Of a DNA stretch of 64,000 bases, positions 1 to 12,230 are shown one piece after another. The notes beneath the pieces were generated by a model. The model did no database searches and was not told the DNA's origin. It worked only from the letters and a program-made list of their open reading frames with translations. Where the stretch lies: the NCBI GenBank assembly GCA_025403435.1, contig CM046348.1, positions 19,567,679 to 19,631,678 on the forward strand, read 5' to 3'. This stretch comes from Artocarpus heterophyllus (Eukaryota > Streptophyta > Magnoliopsida > Rosales > Moraceae). The translations under genes and the position numbers were made by a program. The stretch's first letter is position 1. Every line of letters begins with the position of its first letter.

Positions 1-270
1 TGTTTGGACGCATCAAGCAACCATCAATTGGCAGAATACATTGCATGATCACATTTATCGGTGACTTTTCAAGGTACGTGTGGGTACTCTTTATGAAAGA
101 AAATCTGATGCTCTTGAGAAATTCAAGGAGTTCAAAGACATAGCAGAAAGAAAGTTGGTACGAAGATTCAATGCTTATGCTCAGACAATGGTGGAGAATA
201 TATTTCACATAAATTCTTTCAATATCTATAGAGTTACAATATCAGCCACCAATTCACATGTGCCAACATG

Positions 271-348
271 CTGCAACAAAATGGAGTAGTTGAAAGGAAG
301 AATCAACGCCTGCAACAAAATGGAGTAGTTGAAAGGAAGAATCAACGC
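271..348 (+). repeat. 39-bp tandem duplication in copia integrase
   Basis: Two adjacent 39-bp copies (271-309 and 310-348) are practically identical. They duplicate 13 codons around the QNGVVERKNQRL segment without changing frame. Confidence 0.95.
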
Positions 349-381
349 CTCATTGAGATGTGCCAAAGCATGTTACATACA

Positions 382-447
382 AAGAATGTGCCAAGAAGAT
401 TTTGGGTTGAGGGTAAGAATGTGCCAAGAAGACTTTGGGTTGAGGGT
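382..447 (+). repeat. 33-bp tandem duplication in copia integrase
   Basis: Two adjacent 33-bp copies (382-414 and 415-447) differ at one base. They duplicate 11 codons (KNVPRRFWVEG), again in frame, only 33 bp after the previous duplication. Confidence 0.95.
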
Positions 448-2344
448 ATGAAGACTGCAGCCCACATCATCAATAGGCTTCCCCAACCAAGGCTTGAGTT
501 ACTGTTTGAGAAATTGTGGAGTGTAAAACCCACAGTTAGTCACTTTCAAGTCTTTGGCTGCGTATACTATGTGTTCGTGCAAAGTCATCTATGTACTAAG
601 TTTGATAAAAAGGTAGTACGGTGTATCTTTGTAGGATACGATAGCTAGAGAAAACGGTGAAGGTGTTGTGATTCTGTCAATGATCACTAATACACATCAT
701 GAAATATGGTGTTTGATGAAGCATCATCATAGTGGTTTCTACAGAAGGTGGAATTGCCTTATTTCGAAAAAGTTCAAGGATAAACTATGGCAAAAGATAG
801 TAATGCAAGTTGGTGAGGTACGAATGAGTCTTGAGCCTACCAATGAAGAATCAGATAATGAAGACAACGCTGGGAATGAGGCTAAAAAGTCCCTTGAAAA
901 TTGGTGTTCATGAAAAAGTCGGCAAAGAGTCCAAGCCAAGTGAAGCAACAACTCCTCAATCGCTAGCTAGAAGATCAACAAAGTAAGGAAGCTAAATCCT
1001 AAGTATGCTAGTGTAGTAGTTGCAAAAGAGTCAAACTTGAAGAAGCCTATGACATATAAAGAAGTATCGCAAAATCCTAATTGGATGAAGGCCATGCAGG
1101 AAGAAATTATCGCATTGGAGCGAAATCAAACTTGGGACCTGGTCTCAAAACCTAGGGATGTAAAACCCATTTTGTGCAAATGGGTGTATAAGATAAAGAC
1201 TCATCTTGATGGATCTATCAAGAGATACAAGGTTCATTTAGTTGCACGTAGCTTCTTTCAACAGTTTGGACTAGATTTTGATGAGGTGTTTAGTCTAGTG
1301 CCAACGATTTCTACCGTATGAGTTCATTTGGCACTTGCAGCTAGTAAGGATTGGAAGCTATAAGAGAAGGATGTCAAAAATAGTTTTCTACATAGAGAGT
1401 TGGATCCTGAAATCTATACGATTCAGCCAAAGGAATTTGAGAGTGAAATTCATCCTAACTATGTATACAAGTTAAGAAAGGCACTTTACAGACTAAAGCA
1501 AGCTCCAAGGATGTAGTACAATAAGATTATTGAATTCTTAAATTAAAATGGTTTTTTAATGGCACATGCAAATTCTAGCTTGTTTGTTAAAGCTAGAGAA
1601 GGAAAGATAGCCATAGTGTTGGTGTACGTTGATGACTTAATTGTTATAGGAGATGATGAGAGTGAAAGTTTTCAAACAAAGAAGAATCTATTAGTTCATT
1701 TTTATATGAAAGAGCTTGGGGAGTTCAAGCACTTCCTCGGGCTAGAAGTTCATCACATGAATAAGGGTTTATATCTTTGTAAAAAAAAAAAGTACACGAG
1801 AGACCTTCTATAGAAATTTGGGATGCTCGAGTGTGAGCCTATCTCGACATTAATGGAAGCAAACATCAAGCTTTGCACACATGAAGGAAAGGACTTGGAA
1901 GATGCTAACTATGTACAATAATTAGTTAGAAGTCTAATTTATCCAACGTTAACCTAAAATGACATTGCCTATGTAATCACTATGGTGAGTAAATACGCGC
2001 GAAATCCAAAGAAGCCTTGTCTAGAAGCAGTGCAACAAATCTTGAGATATGTTAAGGGCACCATCGACTATGGACTAATATCTAAGAGAGGAAAAGCCAG
2101 TAGATTGATAGGTTATTGCAAAGTTGATTACGTGATAGTCAACTACAGGATATGTGTTTAAGCATGGCTTAGGAATTGTATCTTTGAGTAGCAAGAGACA
2201 AGCAACAATATCACTATCAACCGTAGGGAAGGAAAATAAAGCAGGAGCTATGGCAGCTCAAGAAAGTATGTGGTTGATACAATTACTAAAAGCCCTACAC
2301 CAAGCAATTGATTATCCAATGAAACTATTTTGTCACAATTTTTC

Positions 2345-4917
2345 TATAACGCCTCTATATGGGGGTTAATAGTTTTTAATGAGTTAAAATAAAAATAAAA
2401 AATAAAAGTAAAACTTCAAAAAAATAAAGTTGTCTGGGACTTAAATGAAAACTCTCAAATCAAAAATAAAAATATAAAAGACAATTAAACCACAGTTTAA
2501 TGCAGCATCTTAGATTTAATAATATAAAACTATCGTCGTCATCATTTTAACCCTCAACACATTTTAATACAGTCATAGAGAGTAACAATTGATGCTTACA
2601 TTATCATGAAGAACATTTTTAGCAATTAAAGCAGTCCCAACGTAATATAGCTACATAGCTTCCTCAACTATTTTTCTCGTAGTCACCTCACACTTAGTGA
2701 GTCCTGAAAAGATGAAAATATAAGAGAATGAGCATGCTCAGTAGGGAAAACCATTACTCACCTTTAGGTTTTTATCATTTACACATTAAAACCTGCATGG
2801 TTAGTTAATACTCATCATTATCCAGATTATGAGATTTATTATAAACATATTCCGTGGATACCATAGTTAATCATTACCGAGTTTCATACATATATATATA
2901 TATACAAATATTATAGTTCATCATTATTCCTAGGTACCCACGTTCAATAGAGTACCACTCAACTCATCGAAACCCAAATGGGCACCCTTGGCCACCCTCC
3001 AAAAATTCCAAAGGTGTTTCGGTGAGGGGACATCAAGCCCCAAGTCCTCACCAAATCGATTCCTGTACCGTGTGTTCTGGGACTTTCAACCCAAGGAAGC
3101 ATCATCACCTTCCCCCTATTTTACCTTTTAGGGTATTCGTGCCTAAGGACGTAACCGTCGCCCTCTTCACGTCTTACCACTTCTCTATATTCAATCATTA
3201 TTTATAGAGTCAGTTTTTCCTAACCATGCTTCTCAATTTATAATAACATGTGTCAATTCATTATGTTCCTCGCCGTACAATACAAGACTAGTCCATGTCA
3301 TAGTTTCATATGTGATACTCATATAATAGTAGTTCAACATAGATATATATATATCTTGTGGTAAAACAATCAATTTTAATTCCATAAAAACCTCACAAAA
3401 AATGAGTAATAGAATCCCTACCTCTCAAGCTTATCAACAATCTTTTAATCTCGAAATCAATTAACATTAGCTCCACACTCTCTTGATCCTAAGGCGTGCA
3501 TAAGGACAATTAAACTAAAGCACAACATACAACCACATTCCTAAATAAATTATGTGTAAATCCATCTTACTGGTGTGCCATTAGAGCTTTTATGCAAATC
3601 TCTTTTGAATACCACAGTAAAAAAATTTTTTGTCTCAACACAATATAAAATTAAACAAGTAATCTATATGTTTTAGTCGCTAATAAGATTCATCAATCAC
3701 TTAGGATAATATTGGAAAGGTTGCAAGACATTAAGGAATTAGGTGGTGAGCAAAGATGGGTTCTTGGTTCCGGTTAGCAACTGGTATACCATGGCAAACT
3801 AGTAGTATACTTTTGTAAAAAGGATAGGTTCACTATCTACAATCATCACACGGGTTAACAGGTGGTTTACTTAACATAAACGGGCAGTATATTGCCACTA
3901 GCAGGTTTACTAGTTTTCAATCCGAAAATTAAAAAATTCATAGAAAATAAAATACAACTCTGATTAAGGCTTATGATAGCTCGTTAGAAAGCTTAGGATG
4001 TCTACTTTTTAAATATGCAATCCAATTTACAAAATTCATTTTAATTTAATCCTAAATTTTTAAGAAATAGCCACTACCTATAGAGGTATTACAAAGTTTA
4101 TGAAATGTCAAATTTTTCTTTAACCCAAAACATATTATCCTTGTTCAAAATTTCAAAATATGTAGTTTGCATTATATAATCACAATAAACATATTTTCAT
4201 GAGTTTTATACCAAAATCATTATCAAACCATATCTCTAGCCTTTCTTACAAATAAGGGTGAAAACATGCTTATATCAAACTTTCTCATTCAAAACCATAA
4301 AATCTAAATTGTGCAGCAAAAAAAAATGAGCAATTTTAAAGTAAAGATGGTAGATAAGACTAGATTAATTTTCTAAAATCTTAACTTAAAATCTCATTGA
4401 AAACTTTAAGTCATCATTTCAAGAGATTAAAGCTCAAGTTCAACTTTAGCAATGGAGACTTTTGAACGACATGGAGCTGGGTTTCTTAGGCTTAGAGAGC
4501 TGAAGAAAGAAGAAGAAGAAGAAGAAAAGAATGAGAGGAAGACATTTCAAAGAGGAAGGGAAAGATAAGTGTTGCACAGAGAAAAGAAAATGAATGCATA
4601 GTTTTCTTTGTTGCAGGGCCTGATTGAAGAAGGAAAATAATGGGACGTGGAAGACAAGTAGGTGAAGCATTAAGTGCATTATGTTTCCTTCGGAGACTTT
4701 AGTTCATATAATGCCAAATGGCATTTTAGTAATTAATTTGATGTTTCAAGAACGTTTCGGTAAATATACGAAATGGATATAGAAAAATTTTAGAAAATTT
4801 TGAAATAGGTAGAAATAAATAGGATGAAATAGATTTTAGATGAAACAAATTTTAGTTAGCACACTAATAATTAATTTAATTACTATATTACCTGTTAAGA
4901 AAATAATGGGTGTCATA
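2345..4917 (-). repeat. 3' LTR of the LARD-like element
   Basis: About 2573 bp, matching 9301-11853 over its full length with scattered substitutions and small indels. The reading frames inside it (3022-3207 and 4446-4679) recur in the other LTR at the same places. They resemble nothing I recognise and are most likely chance frames in the LTR. A short AT microsatellite lies at about 2889-2905. Confidence 0.9.
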
Positions 4918-4934
4918 GCTCTACCCCCTTAAAG
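4918..4934 (-). other. Polypurine tract of the LARD-like element
   Basis: On the minus strand this reads CTTTAAGGGGGTAGAGC, directly abutting the LTR start TATGACACCC. A purine run here is where plus-strand DNA synthesis starts in gypsy elements, which fixes the orientation. Confidence 0.82.
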
Positions 4935-5897
4935 AAATTTTGTCATCGAAATTTCAAATCTGACAATACTAGTAAGAATCACAATTTCGTAATGATTCTG
5001 CTTCCGGCCTTAAACCGTCAGTGTTGTTTCTCCTCAAATGTAAGTTACCATATCTCCACTTATATACTTAAAATATCAATTCACTCTAATTTCTAAATCC
5101 CTCAACAGGAGTATTTTTAGTAGGTTCCACATTGATAAAACCACATAATGGTTTGGGAATGTAATCAGAAAAGCACACATGCTAATCATACCATTTTTTT
5201 CAATCCTTCACTATTCATGGACTATAATGTACAATCACATTAGGGAGATTGCTCAATAAATTCTACATACTTCATCTTTGGGTTCCTTTTCCTTTGTGAG
5301 CAAAGAAAAGTCAAGAATGATAAATTTTATATTCTAACTAATAAACTAAAACATAATCATAAAATATACAACACAAGCACTTTAATTCAAAATCATACAT
5401 TAAACTTATATATAGAGATATTAGAGGGAGTCTCATAATTATAGCCAACTCGACAAGTTTTTTTTTAATTAAATATCTACCTTTATGACACTAAAACATT
5501 TCATCCACATAACACACTCATATTTTCTACAGAGTATCCCCACAGTTAACTTTAGTCTTTTACAAATCATTAACAAAATACTACACATTACAAACATGAT
5601 ACAGATACATTTCAAGAGTACAAGGCACTCCGTATATCAGCTATCCATATCATAAGCATACAAAAACATCGATAAACAAAATATCAGAGTGGGGATGCGT
5701 TTTGAGAGCATTAAGTACTCTGTATCCAGCTATCCTGGCATTATGCTCAATGAATTTAAAAGATTAAACAATGGTGTACCAAAAGAAATACAAAATACAA
5801 GGTAAACAGTTATTCGTGACACACAAAATACAGACACACATGCCTACATGCCATAGATAAAACCAAAAGATTATAGATGGAGATTCAAATCAATTGG
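4935..5897. other. Internal LARD region between polypurine tract and LOG relic
   Basis: AT-rich sequence without a supported reading frame. The part next to the LOG stop may be captured 3' untranslated sequence. I see no poly(A) tract marking its end. Confidence 0.5.
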
Positions 5898-6518
5898 CTA
5901 CTCCTGACTTTGCCTTTCCCATTCAAGCTTGGATGTTGCAGTGTCGGATTCCTGATGTATGATTTGCATCTTATCTATCAATTCCTCAGCTGTTGAAGCA
6001 GTAACAAAGATTTGCCTCTCCGATTCTGCAATGATGTTTTTTTCCACAGCGTAGTCTAGAAATTTCAAAAGACCATCATAAAAACCATTTATATTCAGTA
6101 GTCCTAAGAGTTTGGAATGAAAGCCTAATAATTGCTCACAAGCAACTACGAATATTTCCTCAAGAGTACCTAGACCACTAGGTAATGCTATAAAAGCATC
6201 AGAATTATTGATTATGGCTTTAAAATTTCTAGGGATGCTCCTGACTCCTTTTCCCTTACCTATGGTTTCCTTATAAAGGTTTCCTTTAGCTAGAATATGA
6301 GGCCAAATTCCTGTAGCTGTGGTGTTACTAGACCTAGCTGCTAGCGTAATATTTTCCATCATTGTTAGACTACCACCCTAGATTATGTTAATCTTCTTGC
6401 ATGCTTGGACTTGCCCTAAGTGTTTTGCAGCTTCTACATAAGCTTTATCTTTTCCAAGGCTGGAACCACAAAAGACACAAACATTCTTTATTTTCTTGGT
6501 GGACTGAGAGGTAGACAT
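5898..6518 (-). pseudogene. LOG-like cytokinin-activating phosphoribohydrolase, intronless relic
   Basis: Read on the minus strand, one frame runs from an ATG at 6518 to the stop at 5898, about 206 codons. That is close to the usual length of plant LOG enzymes, which release active cytokinin bases from cytokinin riboside monophosphates in the cytosol. The N-terminus MSTSQSTKKIKNVCVFCGSS is LOG-like. DAFIALPSGLGTLEEIF corresponds to the nucleotide-binding PGGxGTxxE motif, with the first glycine changed to serine. LLGLLNINGFYDGLLKFLD is also typical. A TAG at 6380-6378 replaces the residue before GG in the family's YGGGS block, leaving only a downstream ATG at 6362. Genomic LOG genes normally have several introns, while this copy is continuous, so it looks like a reverse-transcribed mRNA carried by the retrotransposon. 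Family confidence is high; it is probably non-functional. Confidence 0.87.
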
Positions 6519-7315
6519 ATTTGGTTCATATAAGTGATTGCTTTATGTCTGCTCCACTTAGACTTTGGGTTCTACATGAGATTGTAAGAATAAGAAATCC
6601 GCAAAAAGGACTAAAGAGACGGACGAGTAGAAAATAAAAAGGTAATCCAAAGATTTAAACAAAATCTTGTGCGGGTGAGAAAGTAAGATAAGGTGATTGA
6701 TAGTTTACAGAAAATCTGATTCACTTTTTGAAAAAGATTATACTCTAATGGTATACCTTTTGACAATTGAGAATGGTTTGATAGAAGACCCTCTTGACAC
6801 AACTGCAAACCTTTTGACAAATATACATCGAGTCTAGAAATTCAATATAAACGATAAATACTATAGAATGTTTGAAATTTGAGACACAAATCTTGAAATA
6901 TCTGAATAAGTTTTCAAAATTCAAACATGTTACTGTACCATATGTGACGTGTCTAATAAGATAATATATTTTATTATATTTATATTTAAGAAAACCATAA
7001 ATTAAATGAGTTACTAACACTTACTGTATCAATCTAATAATTACAATTATTTCAAACACAAAGGCAAATATTCTAAGTAAAAGAAAAACACAAACTGTTC
7101 AACATCAACTAAAACTTTTTCAAATAAGCAAAGACTAAACAACCTTTATAGAGCGATGACTTATTCCCCATCCAGTTTTCTTATGGCTTGGCAAACAGGA
7201 TCTAGAAATACCATATTCCTGAGGCGTTGTCTTTTGGCATAAAATTTAGGCCAAAGTTTAAAATAGCTCCCTTAATATATCCACTAGGGTGACCGAAGAG
7301 GAGGATGGATGCTAT
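6519..7315. other. Internal LARD region between the two reading frames
   Basis: AT-rich and without coding signal that I can support. The short frames at 6611-6820 and 6745-7020 (minus) look like chance frames with no recognisable motif. Confidence 0.5.
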
Positions 7316-7765
7316 CTAAGTTCTCCTTTGAAAGTCCATTCCTGTAAAACCTATTTTATCCCCTCTATTCGTAGATATATAACCAGGTGAAGTACATTTA
7401 CCGTTATAATTTTATCTTCCACATTTGTTACAAGTGACCGCGATGGCACAAGCTTTTCTTTTCATTGCACTACGACTGGTACCCATTCCTGGTAAACTGA
7501 CATCTTGACTGAAGTCACTTGGACGGATCTTTCCCTCTATCAACATTCTCATATCACAAGGGATGCCAAAACGCATAAGAATCCACAACCGAGTGATTCT
7601 AGCCTTGTATTTCGTTCTGAGAATCTTTTGGGAGAGTGATGGAAAATACTTTCTCAGGTGTTGGTATTTTGGGTCCATGACAAAATGAAAAAAGAGTAAA
7701 TAGAAAGGAAATATTGAGACAATAAGTTGCAAAATCCTAAAATTCTTTCTTTTTTTAGAGAGCAA
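7316..7765 (-). pseudogene. Unidentified reading frame with Cys-rich motif inside LARD
   Basis: A 117-codon frame (7765-7412) continues in the same frame past one TAA for 31 more codons to a stop at 7316. It reads ..CNKCGR then stop, then NYNGKCTSPGYISTNRG.., giving C-x2-C..C spacing reminiscent of a zinc-knuckle-like finger. The middle is basic (KILRTKYKARITRLW; SRSAMKRKACAIA). I do not recognise the family. It could be the gag remnant of the LARD lineage or a second captured host sequence. It lies upstream of the LOG relic in the element's own orientation. Confidence 0.4.
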
Positions 7766-9280
7766 GAAGAATTTCTAGAGAGAAAAAAGAGGATTTGCGA
7801 TTTAGACAGAGATTAACAAATTAAGAGAGAGAGTAAACTTGGAGAAATAAGCTTCTATGCATAGTAAATGTACATGTAAACAATGATTAAACCACTATAG
7901 ATGACACTTATAGAGGCCACGTGGGAGAGAGAGTGTGAATCAAACTGATTTAGGATTTAGACTAGGCCCAAATGTTCTAAGTTGAAATGAGTCAGGTTGT
8001 TTTGGGCCTTAACACATTTAGAACTAGTTAAATAACAAACATAAAATTAAAAACCAATTTGTACAGATCTTAAGGCCAATTCAAAGCCCCCTAAAGATAA
8101 AATTAACAATGAACAACAAGTCTAATTTAACGACAATCAGGGATCTTCCTGAATGGTATTTAAAATTATTTCATAATGACATAATCTTCTAGCAACTCAA
8201 ATAATTTGTTTTAATTTAAAACCTTATTGAACAATACATACACCTATATGTTATCTCTAATACTTAACATCTATCAATGGATTCATCATCATTACTACCA
8301 AGGGTTTAGAATGTGACCAACCTTGAAATCAATACGATTTATGTCTTCCAACATAGACCATATCAATGAACAAAGACATTTGATGTTGCTACTTAGGAAC
8401 ATCTACAATCCCCACAATTCCACTTATACAATATTTAATTTTCTCATATAACAAAACCTTAGGTAATCAAAAGATTCACATCTAAACAGCTAGAAGTTAA
8501 ACCTTTTACCGTAATTATCCAAAATTATTATAGGTGCCTTAAGTATTATGATTTATTTAAGGAAACTCCTATTGGTCATTTTCACATTGCATCTATTCAT
8601 AAAGATTCACTGATACACTTAAATACAATGTATGTAACAAAATATTCCAACCTTGAAATTCATGCATTCTTGCCCTTACACAGTTTCAACAGACAAAAAG
8701 TCTAACGTTTATCTCACTCAAAATTCAATACCATGGATTCCTAACTTATCTCATATTCCTCAAGTAAATAGAACTTTCAAGAAAAGTTATTGACACTTAT
8801 GTGCTCCACCGAATCCACACATAATCATTACTTAGGTCTGAATCAATTATGAAGAATTTGGTACATCTATGCCAAACTTTGAAATCAATAAATCAAGCCT
8901 TCTATTTCTTATTGTTTTTCGCGAGATAAAAGGCTCTTAAATCCTCGTATCTACACGAATTTCTCATCGTTCTATATGAATTAGATATGCTTATAGATCC
9001 TAATATTATATGAATCTCTCATAAGCATTCTACTTATAAACACATTCCATATAATTATCATTCCCTCATAACTATTAATACTTTCCTTCTATATAATTAT
9101 CGTACTCACATAACCGTTAATATTTTCATTCTAGGGCATTTCTATGTTACATCCTTCTGGACTGTATAATTCAATTTCAAGGTTCATTTTGATGATGACA
9201 ATGAAAATTCAGCTTCAAAACCATCTCAAAAATATATTTTTTTTAAAGTGGTGCTACACTCCCTAAGTTAACTGAACCTA
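7766..9280. other. LARD 5' internal region, no gene seen
   Basis: About 1.5 kb of AT-rich sequence between the primer site and the unidentified frame. It would be the long leader of the element; I see no domain. Confidence 0.5.
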
Positions 9281-9293
9281 GACTCTGATACTA
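9281..9293 (-). other. Primer binding site of the LARD-like element
   Basis: The minus strand reads TAGTATCAGAGTC shortly after the LTR end. It differs by two bases from the initiator tRNA-Met complement TGGTATCAGAGCC. It marks 9301-11853 as the 5' LTR. Confidence 0.78.
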
Positions 9294-9300
9294 AAAATTC

Positions 9301-11853
9301 TATAAAGCCCCTATATGTGGGTTAACAGTTTTTAATGAATTAAAATAAAAATCAGAAATAAAAGTAAAACTTCAAAAAAATAAAGTTTCCTGGGACTTAA
9401 ATAAAAGCTCTCAAATCAAAAATAAAAATATAAAAGACAATTAAACTATAGTTTAATGTAGCACCTTAAATTTAATAATATAAAACTGTCGTCATCATCA
9501 TTTCAACCCTCAACACATTTTAATACAGTCACAGAAAGTAACAATTGATACTTACATTATCATGAAGAATATTTTTAGCAATTAAAGCAGTCCCAACTTA
9601 ATATAGCTACATAGCTTTCTTAACTATTTTTCTCGTAGCCACCTCACACTTAGTGAGTTCTAAAAAGATGAAAATATAAAAGGAATGAACGACAAGATGC
9701 TCAATAGAAAAACCATTACTCACCTTTAGGTTTTTATCATTTTCACATTAAAACCTGCATGGTTAGTTAATACTGATCATTATCCAGATTATGAGATTTA
9801 TTATAATCCTATTTTGTGGATACCATAGTTAATCATTACCGAGTTTCATACATATACATATATATAAATATTACAGTTCATCATTATTCCTAGGTACCAA
9901 CATTCAATAGAGTATCACTCAACTCATCGAAACCTAAATGGACGCGCTTGGCCACCCTCTAAACATTCCAAGGGTGTTCCGTTGAGGGGACATCAAGCCC
10001 TGAGTCCTCACCAAATCGATTCATGTACAGTGTGTTTTGGGACTTTCAACCCAAGGAAGTATTGTCACCTTTCCCCTATTTTACCTTTTAGGATATTCGT
10101 GCCCAAGGACATAACCGCCGCCCTCTTCACGTCTCACCATTTCTCTATATTCAATCATTATTTATAGAGTCAGTTTTTCCTAACCATGCTTCTCAATTTA
10201 TAACAACATGTGTCAATTCATTATGTTCCTTGCCGTACAATACAAGACGAGTCCATGTCATAGTTTCATATGTGATACTCATATAATAGCAGTTCAACAT
10301 AGATATATACATATCTTGCGGTAAAACAATCAATTTTAATTCTATAAAAACCTCACAAAAGGTAAGTAATAGAATCCCTACCTTCCAAGCTTATCAACAA
10401 TCTTTTAATCTCGAAATCAATTAATGTTAGTTCCACACTCCCTTAATCCTAAGGCGTGCATAAGGACAATTAAACTAAAGCACAATATACAACCACATTC
10501 ATAAATAAATTATGTGTAAATCCATCTTACTAGTGTGCCATTAAAGTTTTTATGCAAATCTCTTTTGAATACCACAGTAAACAATTTTTCTCTTAACACA
10601 ATATAAAATTAAACAAGTAATCTATATGTTTTAGTCCCTAATAAGATTCATCAATCACTTAGGATAATAGTGAAAAGGTTTCAAGACATTAAGGAATTAG
10701 GTGGTGAGCAAAGATGGGTCCTTGGTTCAAGTTAGCAACTACTATACCATGGCAAACTAGCAGTATACTTTTGCAAAAAGGATAGGTTCACTATCTAAAA
10801 TCATCACACGGAGAGTATATTGCCACTAGCAGGTTTACTAGTTTCCAATCCGAAAATTAAAAAATTCATAGAAAATAAAATACAACTCCGATTTAGGTTT
10901 ATGATAGCTCATTAGAAAGCTTAAGATGTCTACTTTTTTAAATATTGAATCCAATTTACAAAATTTATTTTAATTTAATCCCAGATTTTTAAGAAATAGC
11001 CACTGCCCATAGAGGTATTACAAAGTTTATGAAATGTCAAATTTTTCTTTAACCAAAAACATATTATCCTTGTTCAAAATCTCAAAACCATTCCAAAATA
11101 TACAGCTTGCATTATATAATCACAATTAACATATTTTCATGAGTTTTATACCAAAATCATCATCAAATCATATCCCTAGCCTTTCTTCCAAATAAGGGTG
11201 AAAACATGCTTATGTCAAAGTTTCTCATTCAAAACCATAAAATCTAAATTGTGCAGCAAAATAAATGAGCAATTTCAAAGTAATGATGGTAGATTAGACT
11301 AGATTAATTTTCTAAAATCTTACCTTAAAATCTAATTGAAAACTTTAAGTCATCAATTCAAGAGATTAAAGCTCAAGTTCAACTTTAGCAATGGAGACTT
11401 TTAAACAACATGGAGCTAGGTTTCAAAGGCTTAGAAAGCAGAAGAAAGAAGAAGAAGAAGAAGAGAATGAGAGGAAGACATTTCAAGAAGGAAGGGAAAG
11501 ATAAGTGTTGCACGGAGAAAAGAAAATAAATGCATAGTTTTCTTTGTTGGAGGGCCCGATTGAAGAAGGAAAATAATGAGAAGTGAGAGACAAGTAGGTG
11601 AAGCATTTAGTGCATTATGTCTCCTTCGGAGACTTTAGTTCATATAATGCCAAATGGCATTTTAGTAATTAATATGATGCTCCAAGAGCGTTTCGGAAAA
11701 TATACGAAATAGATATAGAAAAATTTTAGAAATTTTTGAAATAGGTAGAAATAAATAGGATGAAATAGATTTTAGATGAAACAAATTTTAATTAACACAC
11801 TAATAATTAATTTAATTACCATATTACCTGTTAAGAAAATAATGGGTGTCATA
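9301..11853 (-). repeat. 5' LTR of the LARD-like element
   Basis: Matches 2345-4917 throughout. It ends at the same ..GGTGTCATA junction (11853) that ends the left copy at 4917, after which the copia RNase H frame resumes. The frames at 9982-10167 and 11385-11606 are the counterparts of those in the other LTR. Confidence 0.9.
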
Positions 11854-12084
11854 TTGTCTATGATTCACCTAGTAGAAAATCCAGTGTTTCATGCAAGGAC
11901 TAAGCACGTGGAGTACACTATCACTTTCTTAGAAAAAAAAAGTATTGCAAGAGGAATTAAAAGATGCATCGTATCAAAAGAATATTCAACTGACAGATTT
12001 ACTAGAACCACTTCCGAAGGAAGCTTCAAGAAAGGCTACTGCAAACTTGTAAAGTCGGCAAGTATTGCTGACATACTAGAAGGT
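11854..12084 (+). pseudogene. Copia RNase H C-terminus, resumed after insertion
   Basis: Reads LSMIHLVENPVFHARTKHVE directly after the LARD insertion, which is the standard end of copia RNase H and continues the frame broken at 2339. It then decays with stops. This stretch proves the nesting order. Confidence 0.92.
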
Positions 12085-12144
12085 TGTAGAATTAGGAGAG
12101 TTGATAATATAACCGGCTTAGAGGCCTATATAAAGAGACCTAAA
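12085..12144 (+). repeat. Copia 3' LTR, left piece
   Basis: Inferred start of the copia 3' LTR (TGTAGAATTAGG) after the end of pol. It contains a TATA box (TATATAAA near 12127-12134), is cut by the chromovirus at 12145 and resumes at 17993. The exact start is a guess because the 5' LTR is not in the window. Confidence 0.5.
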
Positions 12145-12217
12145 TGTCATGCCCTGCCAAGCCACGAAGAGGCCACTCACTTGTCTTGGGCGTTTTTGGG
12201 AGAAAACATAGCCCAAA

Positions 12218-12230
12218 GAAGATTCTAGAA
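12218..12230 (+). promoter_or_regulatory. Candidate heat-shock element, three perfect units
   Basis: GAAGATTCTAGAA matches GAAnnTTCnnGAA exactly, the binding pattern of trimeric heat-shock factors. It lies about 290 bp upstream of the LTR TATA box. Function is inferred from the motif only. Confidence 0.5.

Larger units (their letters stand above)
1..2339 (+). pseudogene. Ty1/copia integrase-RT-RNase H relic, left part
   Basis: This is a broken copia pol region read from several frames. The order is: end of the integrase core ([14 protein letters not shown] near 60-105), the integrase segment NGVVERKNQRL (about 280-350), the FGCVYYVFV block (about 550-585), the RT start (NPNWMKAMQEEI near 1075-1110), the RT catalytic YVDD (1625-1636, intact) and RNase H (ISLSTVGKENKAGAM near 2210-2255). 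In-frame stops and frame changes are frequent, for example around 1319 and 1812. RNase H stops abruptly at 2339 and resumes at 11859, because another retrotransposon is inserted there. The 5' LTR and gag lie outside the window. It cannot encode a functional polyprotein. Confidence 0.93.
2345..11853 (-). mobile_element. Large non-autonomous LTR retrotransposon (LARD-like, gypsy-derived)
   Basis: Two direct repeats of about 2.57 and 2.55 kb bound a 4.4 kb internal region. The element interrupts the RNase H reading of the copia element. Target duplication: TTTTC at 2340-2344 and TTGTC at 11854-11858, the right copy being the sequence that reads through into copia RNase H. Orientation is minus: an initiator tRNA-Met-type primer site lies inside the right LTR and a polypurine tract inside the left LTR. 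The bases next to the polypurine tract, like the FRGR tail that ends many Tekay/Del polyproteins, point to a chromovirus ancestor. I found no gag, protease, RT or integrase inside, so movement would need proteins in trans. The internal region instead holds a LOG-like gene relic and an unidentified reading frame, both on the element's own strand. LTR termini are TA..TA rather than TG..CA. Confidence 0.88.

Noticed and set aside
3022..3207. 61-codon frame repeated at 9982-10167
   Set aside because: It recurs only because both copies are in the two LTRs of one element; no motif or coding bias.
4446..4679. Phe/Leu-rich frame repeated at 11385-11606
   Set aside because: A product of the GAA/TTC-rich tract in the LTRs, hydrophobic by composition only.
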